From: Marinosulfonomonas sp. PRT-SC04
GTDB lineage: Bacteria; Pseudomonadota; Alphaproteobacteria; Rhodobacterales; Rhodobacteraceae
Assembly (NCBI GenBank): GCA_001321835.1
Contig: JPUR01000083.1
Location: 1-18,641, forward strand
DNA: 18,641 nt
Direction: 5' to 3'
Shown here: positions 6,217 through 14,639 of the stretch, piece by piece
Numbering within the stretch: position 1 is the stretch's first letter
Layout: every line of letters begins with the position of its first letter
Program-made: the position numbers and the translations under genes
The notes under the pieces: generated by a model
Database searches by the model: none
What the model saw: only the letters and a program-made list of their open reading frames with translations
Told to the model about the DNA's origin: nothing

Positions 6217-7078
6217 GCCGCTCGATGACATCCACCCGCTGTTTCACGGCGCCCCCTCCACCACCCAGTTCAAAAAACTGCGCAAACGTCTCGTGCGTCA
6301 AACCCGCGAGGCAATTGAGCAATACGGCATGATCGAGCGCGGCGCAAAATGGCTGGTCTGCCTATCCGGCGGCAAAGACAGCTATACTCTGCTGGCGGTT
6401 TTGCATGAATTGCAATGGCGCGGGGTGCTGCCGGTCGAATTGATTGCCTGCAATCTGGATCAAGGTCAGCCGAACTTCCCGGCCACAGTACTGCCGAAGT
6501 TCCTAAAGGAAATGCAGGTGCCGCACCGGATCGAATATGAAGACACTTATTCGATCGTGATGGACAAAACCCCAAAGGGGCGCACCCTTTGCGCCATGTG
6601 TTCGCGCCTGCGCCGTGGCAATCTGTACCGCATTGCCCGCGAGGAAGGCTGTAGCGCCGTGGTGCTGGGCCACCACCGCGACGATATTCTGGAAACATTT
6701 TTCATGAACCTGTTTCATGGCGGGCGATTGGCGACAATGCCGCCAAAGCTGTTGAATGACAAAGGCGACTTGTTCGTTTACCGGCCACTGGCCCATGTCG
6801 CCGAGGTTGATTGCGAGAGTTTTGCCAACGCGATGAACTACCCGATCATCCCGTGTGATCTGTGTGGATCTCAAGATGGCTTGCAACGCCAACAGGTCAA
6901 AGCGATTCTCGATGGCTGGGAAAAGAACGCACCGGGCCGTCGCCAAGTGATGTTTCGCGCCTTAATGAACGCGCGGCCATCGCATCTTCTGGACCCGAAA
7001 CTGTTTGATTTTGCAGGATTAATGCGTGATCCAGAAATATTCAATGAAAATGCAACACAAATTCCAGACCTGAATTAA
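6209..7078 (+). CDS. ttcA: tRNA 2-thiocytidine(32) synthetase
   Basis: The 289-residue ATPase has the PP-loop [12 protein letters not shown] (SGGKDS at 53-58), then [10 protein letters not shown] (Cys128, Cys131) and IPCDLCGSQ (Cys216, Cys219). The known TtcA family holds an oxygen-sensitive Fe-S cluster on the CxxC pair plus a downstream Cys, and thiolates cytidine-32 in certain tRNAs, including some tRNA-Arg species. The start at 6209 is chosen because AAGGA lies just upstream (6197-6200) and the sequence [12 protein letters not shown] fits the family. The frame is open upstream to 6020, inside yidD, but that part is noise. Whether the tRNA-Arg in this window is a target cannot be told from the sequence. 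Confidence 0.95.
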   Translation: MSEPLDDIHPLFHGAPSTTQFKKLRKRLVRQTREAIEQYGMIERGAKWLVCLSGGKDSYTLLAVLHELQWRGVLPVELIACNLDQGQPNFPATVLPKFLKEMQVPHRIEYEDTYSIVMDKTPKGRTLCAMCSRLRRGNLYRIAREEGCSAVVLGHHRDDILETFFMNLFHGGRLATMPPKLLNDKGDLFVYRPLAHVAEVDCESFANAMNYPIIPCDLCGSQDGLQRQQVKAILDGWEKNAPGRRQVMFRALMNARPSHLLDPKLFDFAGLMRDPEIFNENATQIPDLN

Positions 7079-7158
7079 CAATCCGATGACTCAAAGTCAG
7101 TAGCGTCCTTTTTGAACCTGTATGGTCCGCCATACGACAGTAATAAAGGATGCCGCCA
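7079..7158. other. Short spacer with small hairpins between ttcA and the EAL gene
   Basis: This 80-base gap contains TGACT-CAA-AGTCA (about 7087-7099) followed by CCTTTTTG, and GTATGG-TCCG-CCATAC (7120-7135). Either could be a weak terminator or a leader hairpin of the next gene. Neither has a convincing T-tract immediately after the stem. Confidence 0.35.
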
Positions 7159-8688
7159 ATGGCTGGATTACCAACAGCTCTGTTCCGCCAAAATTTGCGC
7201 GCCATGTTCAATGGCCAGCAAGCGTTGGCCTTTATTCCCGCCCTCACACTTGGTGGCTATTGGCTCGGAGGCGAGGGCACTTTGCTGATCCTCGCCCTGC
7301 TGTTGCCTGTTTGCCTAGCCCTCTTGGGAACCAACGTGCCAAAACAAGCCGATACAAACCTCGGATTGGCAGGGCTGGGTCAGCGCGAAATAATTGAAAA
7401 TGCGTTGGGTCAATTCGCCATGTCGGGATCCAGAACCGCAAGAAATACGGCCGCATTGGTGCTTGAACTGGATGACTATAATAGTCTGACCGCCCGTTTG
7501 GGTCATAAGGCCTGCAACGATATCCTGCACAACACGGCCAATAAGGTGCGCGGCGTCTTGCGGGATTTGGATGTTGTTTGCCGTATTGATGGGGCAACTT
7601 TCGCAATCGCTATGGGGCCCGCCAAACGCGCCGATCTGGAATCATTGATCCAGATTGCGGCGCGTTTACAATCTGCTGTTGCCGAACCAATCAGCCTTGA
7701 TGCGACCACAGTGTATGTGTCCTGTTCTATCGGGTTTTGCCTCGGTACCCGTGCCCCTTCACAAACCGGCGAGGCCTTGTTGGAAGCCGCCGAACTTGCC
7801 TTGATGGATGCCCGCCAAAACGGACCAAACGCAATTCGCAGCTATTCATCCGAAATGCAGCAACGCGCCAAGGTTCATCACGACCTGATCGAAGATGTCA
7901 GCCTTGCGCTGGAAAATGGTCAAATACGCCCTTGGTTTCAACCTCAAGTGTCCACCGACACTGGTGAAGTCACCGGATTTGAAGCCTTGGCTCGCTGGGA
8001 GCATCCGGAGCGTGGCATGATCCCGCCGTCTGATTTTTTGCCCGCCATTGAGGAGGCTGGTTTGTTTGAACGGCTCGGCGAAGTGATGCTGTATCACTCC
8101 CTTACATCTCTGGTGAAGTGGGAGAATGGGGGGATTACCGTGCCAAAGGTCGGCGTGAACTTTTCTGGTGCTGAATTGCGCAATCCAAAACTGGTTGATA
8201 AAATTCGCTGGGAGTTGGACCGTTTTGACTTGTCCCCTGACCGCCTGACCATCGAAGTCCTTGAAACCGTCGTGGCTGGTGCCGGTGATGATATTATCAC
8301 CCGAAACATCGCCGGGCTCGCCGCATTGGGGTGCGCCATTGATCTGGATGACTTCGGGACGGGCCATGCCTCAATCGCTAATATCCGTCGGTTTTCCGTT
8401 GGCAGGATCAAAATTGATCGTTCCTTTATTATGAAGGTCGATACTGATCCAGACCAGCAACACATGGTCGCAGCGATTCTGACGATGGCTGAGCAGCTAA
8501 ACCTTGAAACCCTTGGCGAAGGGGTGGAAACGGTTGGCGAGCATGCGATGCTGGCTCAACTTGGGTGTGGTCATATTCAGGGTTTTGGGCTGGCGCGACC
8601 AATGCCATTCTCCAAAACAATGGACTGGATGCAAAAGCATCACGCGAAACTGGCCAAAACGCCCAAAATCGGGCGGATAACCGGCTAG
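7159..8688 (+). CDS. Membrane-anchored GGDEF/EAL protein, probable cyclic-di-GMP phosphodiesterase
   Basis: The 509-residue protein has a hydrophobic N-terminus (two short segments, about residues 18-35 and 40-58), a GGDEF domain (about 75-225) and an EAL domain (about 240-490). The GGDEF active site reads C-R-I-D-G-A-T-F, so the signature is lost and cyclase activity is unlikely. The domain may still bind GTP or act as a regulator. The EAL domain keeps the residues for c-di-GMP hydrolysis: FEALARWEHP, VNFSGAEL, IEVLET, DLDDFGTGHAS, KIDRSF, EGVET and QGFGLARP. The start at 7159 is preferred because AAAGGA (7145-7150) is 8 bases upstream. The ATG at 7150 overlaps that site. The gene sits between ttcA and yidC, an odd place for a signalling enzyme, with its own short leader. 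Its substrate pool and target are unknown. Confidence 0.93.
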   Translation: MAGLPTALFRQNLRAMFNGQQALAFIPALTLGGYWLGGEGTLLILALLLPVCLALLGTNVPKQADTNLGLAGLGQREIIENALGQFAMSGSRTARNTAALVLELDDYNSLTARLGHKACNDILHNTANKVRGVLRDLDVVCRIDGATFAIAMGPAKRADLESLIQIAARLQSAVAEPISLDATTVYVSCSIGFCLGTRAPSQTGEALLEAAELALMDARQNGPNAIRSYSSEMQQRAKVHHDLIEDVSLALENGQIRPWFQPQVSTDTGEVTGFEALARWEHPERGMIPPSDFLPAIEEAGLFERLGEVMLYHSLTSLVKWENGGITVPKVGVNFSGAELRNPKLVDKIRWELDRFDLSPDRLTIEVLETVVAGAGDDIITRNIAGLAALGCAIDLDDFGTGHASIANIRRFSVGRIKIDRSFIMKVDTDPDQQHMVAAILTMAEQLNLETLGEGVETVGEHAMLAQLGCGHIQGFGLARPMPFSKTMDWMQKHHAKLAKTPKIGRITG

Positions 8689-8791
8689 GCTGATTCCTAA
8701 TAATACCTGACAATGCGGGAAAACAGCTTGACCTTTGCGCCCTTGCCCTGTTGAACCACTGAGACCAATTTCAGTGACAGGGTGTCCCACA
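8689..8791. promoter_or_regulatory. Leader region of yidC with small hairpin
   Basis: This 103-base gap holds a TTGACC (8729-8734) that could be a -35 box, without a clear -10 at the right distance. CACTGA (8757-8762) and TCAGTG (8771-8776) could pair around an 8-base loop shortly before the yidC start. Evidence for a defined promoter is weak. Confidence 0.3.
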
Positions 8792-10624
8792 ATGGACGAT
8801 CAAAACAAGAACTTAATTCTTGCCGTAGTGCTTAGCGGTATCGTAATGCTGGTATGGAGCATCTGGTTTCAACAGCCGCCCCAGCCAGTTGATCTCACCA
8901 TGCCAGATGGCAGTGTGATTGCCACAGATGGCACAAGCGTGGCTACGCCACCGAGTGCGGCCACACAGACGGGTGCCGTAACGCCATCCGTTCCGACGAA
9001 CTCGCATACTGAGGCACTGGAAACAGCACCCCGCATTGCCATCGATACAGCCGAGCTTGGCGGCTCGATCTCGCTGCTTGGCGGGCGAATTGATGATCTG
9101 GAACTGAAAAGCTACCGCGAAACACTGGACGATGATTCTCCTCTGGTCACACTTTTATCACCGTATGGTCAGGATCGGCCCTACTACGCAATTTATGGCT
9201 GGGCGCCTGCGGGCGATCTGTCGGCGGATGCTGTTCCTGGACCAAACACGCTCTGGTCGCTCGAGACGGGCGACATCCTGACCACTGAAACCCCCGTGAC
9301 TTTGCGCTGGGACAATGGCAGCGGCCTGATCTTTCGGCGCAGTATTGCCATCGATGAGCATTTCCTGTTCTCCATCACCCAGTCCGTTGAAAACACCACC
9401 GACACCACCCGCCGCCTGTTCCCATATGGCATCGTGGCCCGTTACGGCGAACCTGACGTCACCGGATTTTTCATCCTGCACGAAGGCGTGGTCCGGATGT
9501 CGGATGGCGAGTTGGAAGAAACCAAATATAAAAACATGCCTGACATGGACTTCATTCCAGCCGAGGGTGCAAACGCCGAGTTGATCGAAGTTGAAACTGA
9601 GGGCTGGGTCGGCTTTACTGATAAAAACTGGATGACCTCCATCATCCCGGCCGCCGGCCAAAAATTCACCTCGGTGGCCAAATACATCCCTAGCAGTGAC
9701 ATCTACACCACCGAAGCCCGTATGCCGATCCAGACGGTTGAACCTGGCATGACAGCCACCGTCAACACGCGTCTGTTTGCGGGTGCGAAAGAATGGGAAA
9801 CCATCCGCGCCTACGAACAAACCGGCGGCATCGCAGGGTTTCTGGATTCGATCGACTGGGGCATGTTCTTCTTCCTGACCAAGCCAATCTTCTGGCTGCT
9901 GCACAGGCTGAACGGCTTTATCGGCAACATGGGGTTCTCGATCATCGCCCTGACCATCATCATCAAGGCAGCCTTGCTGCCACTGGCCTATAAATCCTAC
10001 GTCTCGATGGCCAAAATGAAAACATTGCAACCAGAAATGGAAGTTCTGAAAGAGCGCTGCGGTGATGACAAACAAAAAATACAAAAAGAAATGATGGCGC
10101 TTTATAAGAAGGAAAAGGTAAATCCAGCCGCCGGTTGTTTGCCAATTCTGATGCAGATCCCGATCTTCTTTTCGCTCTACAAAGTGATCTTCGTAACACT
10201 AGAATTACGCCACGCCCCGTTCATCGGCTGGATCCGCGACCTTTCCGCACCGGACCCTTCCTCAATCCTGAACCTGTTTGGCCTGCTGCCATACGCCACC
10301 CCTGATGCCGGATCAATGTTTGCCATCCTCTCGCTGGGCGTGATGCCAATCCTGCTGGGGATTTCAATGTGGCTACAGCAAAAACTGAACCCGACCCCAA
10401 CCGACGCCACCCAAGCAATGATTTTCGCATGGATGCCTTGGGTCTTTATGTTCATGCTGGGCAGCTTTGCTTCAGGACTGGTGCTGTACTGGATCACCAA
10501 CAACTCCATCACCTTCATCCAGCAATATACGATTATGCGCACACAAGGGGCCAAGCCAGATGTGTTTGGCAACATCAGGGCTAGCTTTAAGCGCAGGAAC
10601 AAAAAAGCGAACGACGACAAATGA
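8792..10624 (+). CDS. yidC: Membrane protein insertase YidC
   Basis: The 610-residue protein has the Gram-negative YidC layout. There is an N-terminal membrane anchor (LILAVVLSGIVMLVWSIWF, about residues 7-25), then a Pro/Thr-rich linker and the periplasmic P1 domain (to about residue 350). The conserved five-helix insertase core follows, with MGFSIIALTIIIKAALLPL (Lys392 at the position of the groove Arg/Lys), the cytoplasmic helical hairpin SMAKMKTLQPEMEVLKERCG, and GCLPILMQIPIFFSLYKV. The basic tail (RASFKRRNKK) would face the cytoplasm and may touch ribosomes. It inserts and folds inner-membrane proteins with or without SecYEG. The start MDDQNKNLI at 8792 fits the family. The open frame upstream to 8735 has no support. 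Its stop overlaps the next start as ATGA. Confidence 0.98.
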   Translation: MDDQNKNLILAVVLSGIVMLVWSIWFQQPPQPVDLTMPDGSVIATDGTSVATPPSAATQTGAVTPSVPTNSHTEALETAPRIAIDTAELGGSISLLGGRIDDLELKSYRETLDDDSPLVTLLSPYGQDRPYYAIYGWAPAGDLSADAVPGPNTLWSLETGDILTTETPVTLRWDNGSGLIFRRSIAIDEHFLFSITQSVENTTDTTRRLFPYGIVARYGEPDVTGFFILHEGVVRMSDGELEETKYKNMPDMDFIPAEGANAELIEVETEGWVGFTDKNWMTSIIPAAGQKFTSVAKYIPSSDIYTTEARMPIQTVEPGMTATVNTRLFAGAKEWETIRAYEQTGGIAGFLDSIDWGMFFFLTKPIFWLLHRLNGFIGNMGFSIIALTIIIKAALLPLAYKSYVSMAKMKTLQPEMEVLKERCGDDKQKIQKEMMALYKKEKVNPAAGCLPILMQIPIFFSLYKVIFVTLELRHAPFIGWIRDLSAPDPSSILNLFGLLPYATPDAGSMFAILSLGVMPILLGISMWLQQKLNPTPTDATQAMIFAWMPWVFMFMLGSFASGLVLYWITNNSITFIQQYTIMRTQGAKPDVFGNIRASFKRRNKKANDDK

Positions 10625-11368
10625 CGGCATGCGTCAGGCATATCTGGCGCCACCCGATTAAGGCGCATGGGGTCGAGGCCCTGAGCGCTGTCACACTGGC
10701 GGCCGGAAAAACCATGCCGTGGGACCGCGCATGGGCCGTCGCGCATGTATTGGCAAAGGTCGATGGATCAGAATGGGTCCCTTGCGGGAATTTCTCGCGC
10801 GGGGCCAAGGCGCCCTCGTTAATGGCGATCAGCGCCAAATTTAATGAGACGACCCACCGCATCACGTTGAGCCATCCAGATCGGCCAGATATAACCATTG
10901 ATCCCGACACCGATTCGGCGGCGTTTTTGGAGTGGGTGAAGCCACTTATGCCAGAAAATCGCAGCGCATCGGCTCGCATCATACGGGCTTCTGAGCGGGG
11001 CATGACGGATAGTGATTTCCCGTCGATCAGCCTGAACAATTTGGCCAGCAATCATGCTGTTTCCGAGAAACTAGGCGTTGATTTGTCACCGCTACGTTGG
11101 CGCGGAAACCTGTGGATTGATGGGCTTGGCGCATGGGAGGAATTCGACTGGATCGGCAAACGCGTGCGGATTGGCAGTGTCGAATTGGATATCAAAGAAC
11201 GCATCACCCGCTGCATGGCCACCGCCGTGAACCCCGCCACGGGCCTGCGCGATGCCGATACGCTGGAAACCCTACAAAACAATTGGGGCCATAAACAGTT
11301 CGGGGTTTACGGTGTTGTGGTCACAACTGGCCTAAATCGCTTTAGGCGACAAATTCGAGGTACTCTAA
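10621..11368 (+). CDS. MOSC-domain protein, 3' end frameshifted into engB
   Basis: The N-terminal beta-barrel part (VRHIWRHPIKAHGVEALSAV) and the MOSC core are intact. The core includes RGNLWIDGLGAWEEFDW and ERITRCMATAVNPATG, with the probable molybdenum-cofactor-binding Cys198. MOSC proteins handle Mo-cofactor sulfur or act as mARC-like reductases. The end is abnormal. After GVYGVVVTTGL the frame reads N-R-F-R-R-Q-I-R-G-T-L and runs straight into engB. Dropping one A from the AAA at 11334-11336 restores L-I-A-L-G-D-K-F-E-V-L and a TAA at 11366-11368 that overlaps the engB ATG as TAATG, exactly the ending expected of the family. As it stands the gene therefore has a +1 base insertion, or the read has an error. 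ATGA overlap with yidC suggests coupled translation. Confidence 0.85.
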
Positions 11369-12018
11369 TGGAAATTCAATTCACTGTTGCGCAAGAACCA
11401 GATCCCGAAACCAAAGAACGCGGCCGCAAATTGTTTGCGGGCAACACCGAGTTTCTAAAGGGGGTTGTGGCGATGGACGGCTTGCCGCCAGCGGATCGGC
11501 TCGAGGTCTGGTTCGCGGGCCGCTCTAATGTTGGCAAGTCAACGCTGATCAATGCGTTGACCGGCCGCAAGGGTTTGGCGCGGGCCTCCAACACACCGGG
11601 TCGCACCCAGGAAATTAACTATTTTACCACATTGAACGGCCCGTTTCTGGTTGATTTACCGGGCTATGGCTATGCCAATGCACCGATTCCGGTGGTGGCT
11701 AAATGGCAACAGCTCCTAAAGGCCTACCTGTCTGGTCGCCAAACCCTGCGCCGCGCCTTTGTGCTGATTGATGCCCGTCACGGGGTCAAAAAAGTCGACG
11801 AGGAAATCATGGCTTTGCTGGATCGCGCCGCTTTGACGTTTCAAGTGGTGTTGACCAAGGCCGACAAGGTCAAAGACCATGATCGTGTGGCGGTTCTAAA
11901 ACAAGTCCGAGAAGCCGTTAAAAAACACCCTGCCGCCTTTCCTGAACTGATTATGACATCCTCGGAAAAGGGCGACGGCATTGCGATCTTGCGCAGCATC
12001 ATCGCCGATTTGGTGTAA
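11368..12018 (+). CDS. engB: Ribosome biogenesis GTPase EngB (YihA/YsxC)
   Basis: The 216-residue TRAFAC GTPase has G1 GRSNVGKS (51-58), a G2 region with SNTPGRTQ, G3 DLPGYGYA (96-103), G4 TKADK (163-167) and G5-like TSSEKGDGI (197-205). EngB/YihA assists large-subunit ribosome assembly and is usually essential. Its own ATG has GAGG (11357-11360) 7 bases upstream, so it can be translated independently. Because of the frameshift in the preceding MOSC gene, it is also the C-terminal half of a continuous 465-codon frame starting at 10621. The stop lies 12 bases from the stop of the convergent SDR gene. Confidence 0.97.
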   Translation: MEIQFTVAQEPDPETKERGRKLFAGNTEFLKGVVAMDGLPPADRLEVWFAGRSNVGKSTLINALTGRKGLARASNTPGRTQEINYFTTLNGPFLVDLPGYGYANAPIPVVAKWQQLLKAYLSGRQTLRRAFVLIDARHGVKKVDEEIMALLDRAALTFQVVLTKADKVKDHDRVAVLKQVREAVKKHPAAFPELIMTSSEKGDGIAILRSIIADLV

Positions 12019-12030
12019 CCGATCACAGCC

Positions 12031-12771
12031 TCAAACGTGTTGCGCGCCGTTCACCTCGATCTCGGTGCCTGAGATATAAGACGATTCACTTGAGCACAGA
12101 AAATAGATTGCGGCGGCCACTTCTTCGGGTTGCCCCAATCGGCGCAGTGGCAATTTCGCGACAATCTTATCGGTGCCTACGCTGAGGATCGAGGTTTCGA
12201 CCTCGCCGGGCGCAATTGCATTCACCCGCACTCCCATCGGTCCGAAATCATGCGCCATTTCGCGGGTCAACGCTGCCAGTGCCGCCTTGGATGTGGCATA
12301 GGCCGCGCCTGCGAACGGGTGCACCCGCGACCCTGCAATCGAGGTCACGTTCACAACCGAGCCCTTGGCTGCGGCCAATTCGTCCTTTAATCCGCGCGCC
12401 AACACCACCGGCGCAAAGAAATTCACATGGAACACCTGCCCCCACACCATCAGATCGGTATCAAGGGTGCTCAAACGCTCGCCATTCGGCCCCTTTGGTG
12501 AAATTCCGGCGTTGTTCACCAACGCGTCCAGCGTGCCGTCAAGCTTGCTCCGGATCACTTCAATGGCCTCGATGGTTTTGCGCGGATCGGACAAATCAAT
12601 CTGCACGTGATTGTCCAAACCGCCACCCCAAGGGCATTCCTCGGGGAACGGATTGCGCGAACAGGTGATCACCCGCCAGCCCTTGGCGCTGAAATATTTC
12701 ACCGTTGCGTGACCGATGCCTCGGCTTGCTCCTGTGAGCAACATCGTCTTGCGGCGTTTATTTTGTACCAT
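12031..12771 (-). CDS. Short-chain dehydrogenase/reductase (SDR) family oxidoreductase
   Basis: The 246-residue classical SDR has the NAD(P) motif TGASRGIG (13-20), NNAG (86-89), the catalytic Ser in VTSIAGS (Ser144), YATSK (Tyr158, Lys162), and the C-terminal [20 protein letters not shown] typical of the FabG-like group. The substrate cannot be inferred. An Arg at the end of the first motif region (SRN near 38-40) would favour NADP, as a weak indication. GAGGA lies 5 bases before the ATG on the minus strand. It is convergent with engB (12 bases apart, no terminator seen) and divergent from argB across a 122-base region. Confidence 0.92.
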   Translation of the reverse strand: MVQNKRRKTMLLTGASRGIGHATVKYFSAKGWRVITCSRNPFPEECPWGGGLDNHVQIDLSDPRKTIEAIEVIRSKLDGTLDALVNNAGISPKGPNGERLSTLDTDLMVWGQVFHVNFFAPVVLARGLKDELAAAKGSVVNVTSIAGSRVHPFAGAAYATSKAALAALTREMAHDFGPMGVRVNAIAPGEVETSILSVGTDKIVAKLPLRRLGQPEEVAAAIYFLCSSESSYISGTEIEVNGAQHV

Positions 12772-12781
12772 TTTGGTCCTC

Positions 12782-12815
12782 GATCATTGGTTGTTTGGAA
12801 CCTAGGCCGATGATC
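12782..12815. promoter_or_regulatory. Inverted repeat between SDR gene and argB, possible operator
   Basis: GATCATTGG (12782-12790) and CCGATGATC (12807-12815) are inverted repeats with one mismatch over 9 bases, separated by 16 bases that include another CCTAGG (12801-12806). It lies just upstream of the SDR ribosome site and about 80 bases before argB, so it could control either gene. The regulator is unknown. Confidence 0.4.
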
Positions 12816-12893
12816 TGCAAAACGCAATCCACATGCCAGCCCTTGGCACAGCTGACCCAAGCGATTAACAGGGAAGCAATAAGGAAAAACATA

Positions 12894-13760
12894 ATGAAAA
12901 CCGACGACAGCACCCGCCAAGATCGCATCGCCACCGCGCGCACCCTTTCCAACGCATTGCCCCTGTTGCAGCGCTATGATGGCGCCACCGTTGTGGTGAA
13001 ATTTGGCGGCAACGCGATGGGCAATGACGAAGACATGGACAGCTTTGCCCGCGATATCGTGTTGATGCAGCAGGTTGGGGTGAATCCTGTGATCGTGCAT
13101 GGCGGCGGGCCAATGATCAACCAGATGCTGGATCGGTTGGGGGTGAAATCCGAGTTTATTAACGGCAAGCGTGTCACTGATGCCGCCACGGTCGAAGTGG
13201 TCGAAATGGTGCTGTCTGGCCGCGTTAATAAACGCATTGTACAGGCGATCAACGCGCAGGGCGGCAAGGCCGTCGGGCTGTCGGGCAAGGATGCCAACCT
13301 GATGATCTGCGAGCAAACCGACCCCGCACTTGGATTTGTCGGGACCCCGACGAAACTGGATCCGTCCGTGTTGCACACCTTGTTTGAGGCCGACACAATT
13401 CCGGTGATCGCACCGCTGGGGGCTGGCCGAAATGGCGAGACCTTTAACATCAATGGTGACACCGCAGCCGGCGCGATTGCCGTGGCGCTGAAGGCGGACC
13501 GCTTGTTGTTGTTGACCGATGTGGCCGGTGTGAAGGATAAATCTGGCGAGGTTTTGACCGAGCTGAGTTCCAGCCAAATTCGTGCCCTGACCGATGAGGG
13601 CACCATATCTGGCGGCATGATCCCGAAAACCGAAACCGCACTGGTAGCGATCGAAGGTGGGGTGCGCGGCGTGGTTATTCTGGATGGCCGTGCGCCAAAC
13701 GCCTGCCTGCTGGAACTTTACACCGATCACGGCGCCGGAACCCTGATCCGCGCTCAGTAA
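12894..13760 (+). CDS. argB: Acetylglutamate kinase
   Basis: The 288-residue amino-acid-kinase enzyme phosphorylates N-acetyl-L-glutamate in arginine synthesis. Visible motifs are VVKFGGNAM (Lys36), [10 protein letters not shown] (68-76), [13 protein letters not shown] (184-196) and GGMIPK with Lys245. About 30 residues precede the first beta strand ([20 protein letters not shown]). Such an N-terminal helix is typical of hexameric, arginine-inhibited NAGKs, so feedback inhibition by arginine is likely, by family knowledge. AAGGA (12881-12885) lies 8 bases before this ATG. The frame is open 33 codons further upstream (to 12795), but that part does not resemble the family. It is the first plus-strand gene after the divergent SDR. 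Confidence 0.97.
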   Translation: MKTDDSTRQDRIATARTLSNALPLLQRYDGATVVVKFGGNAMGNDEDMDSFARDIVLMQQVGVNPVIVHGGGPMINQMLDRLGVKSEFINGKRVTDAATVEVVEMVLSGRVNKRIVQAINAQGGKAVGLSGKDANLMICEQTDPALGFVGTPTKLDPSVLHTLFEADTIPVIAPLGAGRNGETFNINGDTAAGAIAVALKADRLLLLTDVAGVKDKSGEVLTELSSSQIRALTDEGTISGGMIPKTETALVAIEGGVRGVVILDGRAPNACLLELYTDHGAGTLIRAQ

Positions 13761-13832
13761 CCCAACATCGGCTGACGGAAATGTGCTCGGCTTGGGTTTG
13801 CGCCCATGCCTGCACCGCGCTATGTTTGGATC

Positions 13833-14639
13833 ATGGAAAATGAAACACTCATTCGTCTGGGCATTTTTATCGGCCTGTTTTGTATCCTCGCCAGCGTTGA
13901 GGCCCTGATCCCGCGGCGCATCCGCAGCGAGTCTCGCAGGCGGCGTTGGACCACGAACTGGGCGCTGATTATCCTTGCGACCACCGCCCTGCGCGCGATG
14001 GCCTATGCCGTGCCGGTGGTGTTGCCGCTGCTGGCGGTTGGGGCCGCGTATGATGCGCAACGTCTGGGATGGGGGCTGCTGAACCATCTAGATTGGCCTG
14101 TGGGGCTGGAAATTTTTCTAACCATTCTGGTTTTGGATTTTGCCATCTGGCTGCAACATCTAATCACTCATAAAATTCCGCTGCTGTGGCGTTTTCACCG
14201 TGTGCACCACGCCGACCGCGATATTGATGTCAGCACCGCGATCCGGTTTCACCCCGTAGAAATCGTCCTGTCGATGTTGCTAAAAATTGGGCTGATCTAT
14301 CTGTTGGGGCCCGCCGGTTTTGCGGTGATCCTGTTTGAGATCATCCTGAACAGCACCGCGATGTTCAACCACGCGAACATTAAACTGCCGCTGTGGTTGG
14401 ATAGCATTGTGCGCTTGGTGCTGGTCACGCCCGATATGCACCGCGTGCATCATTCTGATCTGCGCTCGGAACATGACAGCAATTATGGGTTTTCCCTGTC
14501 GATCTGGGACCGGATATTTGGCACCTATATCGCCCAACCCAAAGCCGGTCATGAAGACATGACCATCGGACTGCAATGGCAAGATGATCGGCCCTCAAAT
14601 CTGGCTTGGATTCTGGCGCTGCCGTTTTTTCGCAAGTGA
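13833..14639 (+). CDS. Sterol desaturase / fatty acid hydroxylase family membrane di-iron protein
   Basis: This 268-residue integral membrane protein has four or five hydrophobic segments (about 8-27, 43-72, 92-112, 145-175) and the histidine boxes of the family: H-L-I-T-H (His109, His113), H-R-V-H-H (His122, 125, 126), H140, H180 and a second H-R-V-H-H-S (His203, 206, 207). These bind two irons and use O2 to hydroxylate or desaturate lipids. The substrate is unknown, and a sterol role is unlikely to be implied by the family name in a bacterium. The start MENETLIRLG at 13833 looks better than the in-frame ATG at 13806, but neither has a good ribosome site. The stop overlaps the GTG start of the ferredoxin-like gene (GTGA). 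Such enzymes need an electron donor, and the neighbour could be one. Confidence 0.88.
   Translation: MENETLIRLGIFIGLFCILASVEALIPRRIRSESRRRRWTTNWALIILATTALRAMAYAVPVVLPLLAVGAAYDAQRLGWGLLNHLDWPVGLEIFLTILVLDFAIWLQHLITHKIPLLWRFHRVHHADRDIDVSTAIRFHPVEIVLSMLLKIGLIYLLGPAGFAVILFEIILNSTAMFNHANIKLPLWLDSIVRLVLVTPDMHRVHHSDLRSEHDSNYGFSLSIWDRIFGTYIAQPKAGHEDMTIGLQWQDDRPSNLAWILALPFFRK

Noticed and set aside
7120..7135. GTATGG-TCCG-CCATAC hairpin as a terminator of ttcA
   Set aside because: The stem is only 6 bp and no T-run follows. It may equally be a leader structure or chance.
9158..10084. 308-codon open frame on the minus strand
   Set aside because: It is antisense to yidC, which is unmistakable. The translation has no recognisable motif.
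11330..11345. Programmed frameshifting at the end of the MOSC gene
   Set aside because: CCTAAATCGC is not a known slippery pattern, and both outcomes are explained better by a one-base insertion or a read error. No stimulatory structure was seen.
12795..12893. 33-codon upstream extension of argB
   Set aside because: The extension does not resemble N-acetylglutamate kinases, while AAGGA is well placed before the ATG at 12894.
12699..14087. 462-codon open frame on the minus strand
   Set aside because: It lies antisense to argB and the start of the desaturase gene, both of which are clear. Its His/Gln/Gly-rich translation is typical of a shadow frame in GC-rich DNA.
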